The position numbers and the translations under genes are program-made. A stretch of DNA of 56,626 nucleotides from Frankiaceae bacterium (GTDB taxonomy: Bacteria; Actinomycetota; Actinomycetes; JAFAQI01), in contig JAFAZI010000169.1 of assembly GCA_019239875.1 (NCBI GenBank), forward strand, positions 1 through 56,626. The letters run 5' to 3'. The notes beneath the pieces are model-generated. The model had not been told where the DNA came from, did not search any database, and saw only the letters and a list, made by a program, of their open reading frames with translations. Position 1 is the stretch's first letter. Every line of letters begins with the position of its first letter. Shown here piece after piece: positions 52,655-56,626 of the stretch.

Positions 52655-55258
52655 CTAGGGCCGCGCGATGCGATGGGTCACGATCGCGGTTCCTGTCACT
52701 GTTGCGGCGACCGTGCTGCCACGCTTCGCACGAAGTGTGGCGGTGCAGTCACCGCGCGCATTGGTAATGCATTTGCCAATCGGGTGGTCGCGACGGGTGA
52801 AGCGGACGGTAGCGGCCGACACTCGAACGTTGCGCGGGCCTGTGACAACCGCGGACGCGAGATACTTGGAGGTGCGGTGCCTGATTTTCGCCAACGTGAT
52901 CGTCAGGTGGCGCACGCGGGTCACATGGAAGTGCACCGGTCGTGACGTCACGCATTTCCCGTGTCTGCAGGCGCGGGCGACGAGCCAGTGCGGACCCTGC
53001 GCCAGGCGGCGTGCGTGGACGGCTGCGGTGAGATGGCGGTGGCCGCGCGCGATGATTCGCTTGTCGAGGGCGAGGCTGGTGTGACCGGCCGCGGCCGGGA
53101 CGTTCTCAGCGACGGCGACGCGTGTGCTAGTCGCGATCGTGGCCCCGTTCGCGATGCCGGTGACCGCGGCTGCCTGCGGTAGCAGAAACGCCCTTACCTG
53201 ATGATGGCCGTCGATGAAGGTGCTGTCGCAGTTGAAGCACTGGCTGCCCCACACGAGGTCGGCACTGTCGGCGACATACACAAGTCCCGTATTCGATACG
53301 GCGATTGCGGTAGGCGTCATGTTCGCGTCGAGGGGCGCGCCTGTGTTGCCGTCATCGGCGCTCGGCGGTCCGCCCCCGGCGATCGTGTAAGCGAGTCCGT
53401 CCGCGGTGATCAGCCGGACACGACCGCCCGCTTGATCGGCGACCAGCACGTCACCCACCGGATCAAACGCCAACCCGATCGGATCACTGATGTCCGCATC
53501 CCGCGCCGGAACTCCTTGCGGGTCGGTGGCGGAACCTTGTGGTGCGCCGGAGCCAGCGACGACGACGGGCCGCGCGCCGGGGTGGCCAATGAACCACACA
53601 TGGTGAGTGACGCTGTCCCCAACGAGGACACCCTCATCGGGAGTTGCGAGGACCGAGTCAATTGACTTGATCGGTGAGTGCTCATCGGTCCAGTCGATCA
53701 GGTCGCCATCGAGGCTCTGTTCGGTGAGCTTTCCGTGCCACCCCAGGATGATGGTTCCAGCCGCGGTGAATCCGATGCCCCCTGAAATGTCGGTCGGGAG
53801 CCCATTCGGCAATGGCAGTCTCTTTGTGGTGAATTCGCCGCTCGGTGACACTACGGTCACGAACGTCAAGAACATCTGGACGCCGAACACGTAGGTGTTA
53901 CCGTCCGGACCAATCACCGCTCGGTTGGGGGCCCCACCCTGACTGAACTCGGCCGTGTACGTGGTCGCGGCCGTCCCATTCGGGCGCAGTGCGCGCAACT
54001 GGCGGGCTGCCTCATCGAAGACCATCAGGCTTCCATTCGGGAGCAGGCCGAGGTCACGCGGCTCTACCAGCTGCGCCAGGCTAGCCGGACCGCCATCGCC
54101 ACCGAGGCGACTGTCGCCAGCGACGATCTTCACCGTGCCGTCATCCTGGACCTGATAGACGACGTGTTGGTCGACGTCAGCGACGTACCAACCGTGTGCA
54201 GCAGGAATGACGGAATACGCGGCGCCTGCATCATTGCCATGAGGGAAAACCCAGCCACCAGCATTAGAGGGGAGAAAGTGCATCTGCCCGTCGCCGGCGA
54301 GTACTTCATCCCGCCATCCTTCCGCGACCGCGATTTCCCCGTTGGCTTGCTCCGCTACGTCGGTGCCCTGAACCCACACAGTGTCAGGGTCCGTGCTCCA
54401 TGCGCCCTCGGCTCGGTCCTGGTGCGCGCCGATAACCGTCGCGATCGAACCGTTCGGTGACCGCCGGTAGACCCCGCCATCAAGGTTCGGAAACAGCAGG
54501 CTGCCGTCGGTTTCGAACACGAAGTCGCCCGGCATGGTCATCGATCCGATCAGGGTGTGCAGCAGCCCTGCGGCGTTGACGCAGCGGATGCTGCCGTTGT
54601 GCATCCCGTCGGTGTATTGGTCATACGTCTGATCCTCGGCGAAACACAGCTCCCCGGCGGGGTCGTAGCCGAGACCCATGATGTGCACAAGCGGTGAGGC
54701 GATCGCGGGTGTGCCGTCCTGCGCGGACACTCCAACCTCGCCGTCGCCGACGATCGTCGTGATCACTCCATCGGGCCCGACGTGTCGAATACGGCTGCCA
54801 TCGACGAATGTGAAGCCGCCGTCGGGAGCGGCCTCTACGACACCTGGCGCGGTAAGCGGCGCGGCGACTGCCAGGCCACCGTCACCTAGCGCGGGACCGA
54901 TTGTGCCGTCGTCAGTGTGGTTCGAACCGGTGCCCGCCACCACCGTCTCGATCCCGGTCGAAAGGTCGAGTCGGCGGATCACGCTGTAGAGCCCATCGCT
55001 GACAAGCACTCCGTCACCGTCGCGCGCAATCGACACCGGGTACTGATCCAGGGTCGTCGCCTTGCCCTGCCCCGGCCCGCCAAATACGTCATAGATCGGT
55101 GACGAGGCGACTTCTAAGCCGCTTTGTCGCAGCAGCTGATGGGTCGCAGGGTGAACAGGAGTGGCACGGGAGATCGACGGACCCCCTAGCGCCAACGAAG
55201 CCGCCGCGGCGCATCCCACGACAACCCATCGCCTCACTGGACGAGAATCGCACGCCAC
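52655..55258 (-). CDS. Secreted NHL-repeat beta-propeller protein with Ig-like tail
   Basis: An 867-residue exported protein. Signal peptide (WVVVGCAAAASLALGGPSISRA); a GTG at 55237 would give the tidiest one. The first ~690 residues contain repeated NHL-type blades (PVSIARDGDGVLVSDGLYSVIRRLD; PIGLAFDPVGDVLVADQAGGRVRLI; PTAIAVSNTGLVYVADS) with the loop GGDGGPAS. The last ~160 residues look like Ig-like modules rich in His/Arg. Probably a wall or matrix binding protein. The gap to the convergent gene at 52511 (143 bases) shows no clear hairpin. Confidence 0.8.
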   Translation of the reverse strand: MACDSRPVRRWVVVGCAAAASLALGGPSISRATPVHPATHQLLRQSGLEVASSPIYDVFGGPGQGKATTLDQYPVSIARDGDGVLVSDGLYSVIRRLDLSTGIETVVAGTGSNHTDDGTIGPALGDGGLAVAAPLTAPGVVEAAPDGGFTFVDGSRIRHVGPDGVITTIVGDGEVGVSAQDGTPAIASPLVHIMGLGYDPAGELCFAEDQTYDQYTDGMHNGSIRCVNAAGLLHTLIGSMTMPGDFVFETDGSLLFPNLDGGVYRRSPNGSIATVIGAHQDRAEGAWSTDPDTVWVQGTDVAEQANGEIAVAEGWRDEVLAGDGQMHFLPSNAGGWVFPHGNDAGAAYSVIPAAHGWYVADVDQHVVYQVQDDGTVKIVAGDSRLGGDGGPASLAQLVEPRDLGLLPNGSLMVFDEAARQLRALRPNGTAATTYTAEFSQGGAPNRAVIGPDGNTYVFGVQMFLTFVTVVSPSGEFTTKRLPLPNGLPTDISGGIGFTAAGTIILGWHGKLTEQSLDGDLIDWTDEHSPIKSIDSVLATPDEGVLVGDSVTHHVWFIGHPGARPVVVAGSGAPQGSATDPQGVPARDADISDPIGLAFDPVGDVLVADQAGGRVRLITADGLAYTIAGGGPPSADDGNTGAPLDANMTPTAIAVSNTGLVYVADSADLVWGSQCFNCDSTFIDGHHQVRAFLLPQAAAVTGIANGATIATSTRVAVAENVPAAAGHTSLALDKRIIARGHRHLTAAVHARRLAQGPHWLVARACRHGKCVTSRPVHFHVTRVRHLTITLAKIRHRTSKYLASAVVTGPRNVRVSAATVRFTRRDHPIGKCITNARGDCTATLRAKRGSTVAATVTGTAIVTHRIARP

Positions 55259-55300
55259 GATGGCTGACTTATAGCGAACGTGATCATCTAGCGGAGTCCC

Positions 55301-55335
55301 TTGACAAAGCCATCATTCGAACGTATGTTCGAATG
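55301..55335 (+). promoter_or_regulatory. SOS box within a consensus promoter
   Basis: TCGAAC-GTAT-GTTCGA (55317-55332) is a perfect match to the mycobacterial LexA site, extended to 9-bp arms (55314-55335). It overlays the -10 TATGTT (55324-55329), which is 17 bases after a perfect -35 TTGACA (55301-55306). LexA bound here would block the promoter until DNA damage. Confidence 0.85.
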
Positions 55336-56626
55336 ATGCAGGGGTATCCGCTGGAGGGGCACCCGGCCTGGCAGGCCGCGGCGGAGATGAAGCGTGCCTA
55401 CCAGCGGACCAACGCCCGGATCGGTGAGCTGGAGCAGATGCCGGCCGGGCCTTCGCTGGTCGCCGGGTTGTGGGAGCTGCGCAGCGAGCCGATCGACGCG
55501 TGTGGCGCGGTGCGTGTCCTCGCGCTGTGGGAGCGGGTGGCGCGGTGTGTCGAGGCGTGGAAGATGGTCTCGGTGCAGGACGCGATGTACGGCGCGGAGA
55601 ACCTCCCGGGTCTGACCGATCTCGAACGCGTCCAGCTGGTGAGCAACGATGTCGCCGCGATCGGCGCGGTCCACAAGGTCACGGCGTTGAACTACGTCGC
55701 GCTCGTCGGGCAGGTAGCCCGTGACCTGTCCCAGTGCTGGGTCGCACTCGACCGGGGCGAGCTGTCCCTCGCCCACGTCCGGGCGCTCGGTGACGTCGTG
55801 GAGAACTGCCCGGCGTGGGTCGCCCAGGCCGTCGACGCGCAGGCGGTGCCGCTCGCGGTCGAACGCGGCTGGACCCCGGGTCGGCTCGCCGCGGAAGCCG
55901 ACAAGATCGTCATGACGATCGATCCCGACGGTGCGGCTGAGCGCGCCGCCGCCGCCCGCGAGCACAACTCCGACGTCCGGTTCCGGTCGCTGCGGGAGGA
56001 GATGGCGACCGTCACCACCACCGGCGACGCGGTCGGGATGCGCGACGCGATGAACGTCCTCGACGAACGCGCCGAGGAACTGCGCCGGGCCGGTGACATC
56101 CGCCGCATCGGTGAGCTGCGGGTCGCCGCCTTCAAAGAAGCCATGCTCGGCGAAACCCCCGACGTCATCACCGAAACCGGCGAGGTGCTCCCCGCCCCCG
56201 AACCCACAGACCCCGACGCCGACGACGATGACATTGACGATCTGACCGACCCGGCAGACGACGCCGACCTCACGGGCGCCGACGCCGACGCAGATCGTGG
56301 CGTGGACGTCGAGCCAGCCGGTGACACCGAGACCGACACCGAGACAGGTACCGACGCGACGGACGCGGACGCGACGGACGCCACGGACGAATCGGAGCGG
56401 GAGCCGCACGCCGCCGCGACGCCGGACGGTGCGCCCGTGCGCCCATCCGCGCCGCGCAAGCCCCGGTCGACGCAGCGCAACCAGCGCAGCAGGCAGCGGC
56501 GGACCGGGCGGCGGACCAGACGCCGGCCGGCGCGGCGCGACGCGTTGCTCAGGATGGACACCACGACCTACCTCGGCATCGACGACAAGCCGGGCTGGCT
56601 CGACGGCTACGGCCCGATCTCCGCGC
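55336..56626 (+). CDS. DUF222 / 13E12-family endonuclease (3' end outside window)
   Basis: The frame is open from the ATG pair at 55333/55336 to the window end (about 430 residues). ATG 55336 is seven bases after the -10, so the message is probably leaderless. The DUF222 domain is shown by ALWERVARCVEAWKMVSVQDAM, LSLAHVRALGDVVENCP, RRIGELRVAAFKEAML and, after an Asp/Glu/Thr-rich linker and an Arg-rich stretch, TTYLGIDDKPGWLDGYGPIS. Most relatives end in an HNH nuclease domain, which would lie beyond the window. Related M. tuberculosis 13E12 genes are also under LexA control. Confidence 0.88.
   Translation, partial: MQGYPLEGHPAWQAAAEMKRAYQRTNARIGELEQMPAGPSLVAGLWELRSEPIDACGAVRVLALWERVARCVEAWKMVSVQDAMYGAENLPGLTDLERVQLVSNDVAAIGAVHKVTALNYVALVGQVARDLSQCWVALDRGELSLAHVRALGDVVENCPAWVAQAVDAQAVPLAVERGWTPGRLAAEADKIVMTIDPDGAAERAAAAREHNSDVRFRSLREEMATVTTTGDAVGMRDAMNVLDERAEELRRAGDIRRIGELRVAAFKEAMLGETPDVITETGEVLPAPEPTDPDADDDDIDDLTDPADDADLTGADADADRGVDVEPAGDTETDTETGTDATDADATDATDESEREPHAAATPDGAPVRPSAPRKPRSTQRNQRSRQRRTGRRTRRRPARRDALLRMDTTTYLGIDDKPGWLDGYGPISA

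Noticed and set aside
1-56626. tRNA or rRNA genes, CRISPR arrays, insertion sequences, prophage
   Set aside because: No cloverleaf, regular spacer repeat, transposase or integrase motif was noticed by eye. A dedicated search could still find a divergent one.

Overview
The window comes from a high-GC actinobacterium. Several markers agree on this: a mycothiol-dependent dehydrogenase (MscR type), an F420-dependent reductase, the glnA2-glnE pair, the ppk / CYTH-CHAD / mutT1 set, a 13E12-type DUF222 endonuclease behind an actinobacterial SOS box, a CYP51 cluster with the gene content of M. tuberculosis Rv0762c-Rv0771, and many leaderless GTG/ATG starts. It is not Mycobacterium itself: the CYP51 cluster is rearranged and the neighbouring loci differ. 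I cannot name the genus. I saw no tRNA, rRNA, CRISPR array, transposase or phage integrase, and no gap between genes longer than about 300 bases.

Region 1 (1-9878): the end of a Fur-family regulator, then an eleven-gene same-strand cluster. It runs unknown protein, TetR regulator, CYP123-like P450, SDR, CYP51, 3Fe-4S ferredoxin, NTF2-like protein, aldehyde dehydrogenase, SDR, hydroxyisobutyrate-type dehydrogenase, carboxymuconolactone decarboxylase-like protein. Most joints overlap by 1-4 bases. Two copies of a TGGAC-N4-GTCCA palindrome, one before the first gene and one at the TetR start, look like the TetR operators.

Region 2 (9879-25011): the most unusual part. A divergent PstS-like protein, a surface protein with Ig-like repeats and a WxL-like C-terminus, a membrane-anchored DUF916-like (WxL-partner) protein and two more secreted proteins sharing a new ~165-residue domain are followed by a tightly overlapping operon: pstB, pstC, pstA, a PstS-like protein with an LATTG motif and C-terminal membrane anchor, a giant anchored binding-protein-like protein, and a class E-like sortase fold in which the catalytic His, Cys and Arg are all replaced. 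Together these look like a WxL-type surface complex joined to a Pst-derived ABC transporter and a dead sortase. The substrate is unknown and probably not phosphate.

Region 3 (25005-29696): polyphosphate module ppk1 / CYTH-CHAD / mutT1 on the minus strand, with three perfectly phased 11-bp PHO-box repeats in front of ppk1. Region 4 (29790-36535): a small helical protein, a KdpDE-type two-component system (KdpD lacking its usual N-terminal domains), a divergent KimA-like potassium transporter with 11-bp-spaced repeats in the shared promoter, a secreted GH114-like protein, mscR and an ArsR-type metal sensor. Region 5 (36517-42721): glycosyltransferase, lysine/alanine-rich histone H1-like protein, a membrane protein, F420:NADP reductase, YjbR protein, a cytosolic metal-receptor-like protein and panB. 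Region 6 (42803-51229): nadE and the nitrogen operon glnA2 / amidotransferase / glnE / membrane protein. Region 7 (51243-56626): two secreted proteins (one FnIII-like, one NHL beta-propeller) and the start of a SOS-controlled DUF222 gene that runs off the window.

A recurring feature is a TANNNT -10 box whose last base lies seven bases before the first base of the start codon, pointing to leaderless transcripts for at least seven genes.
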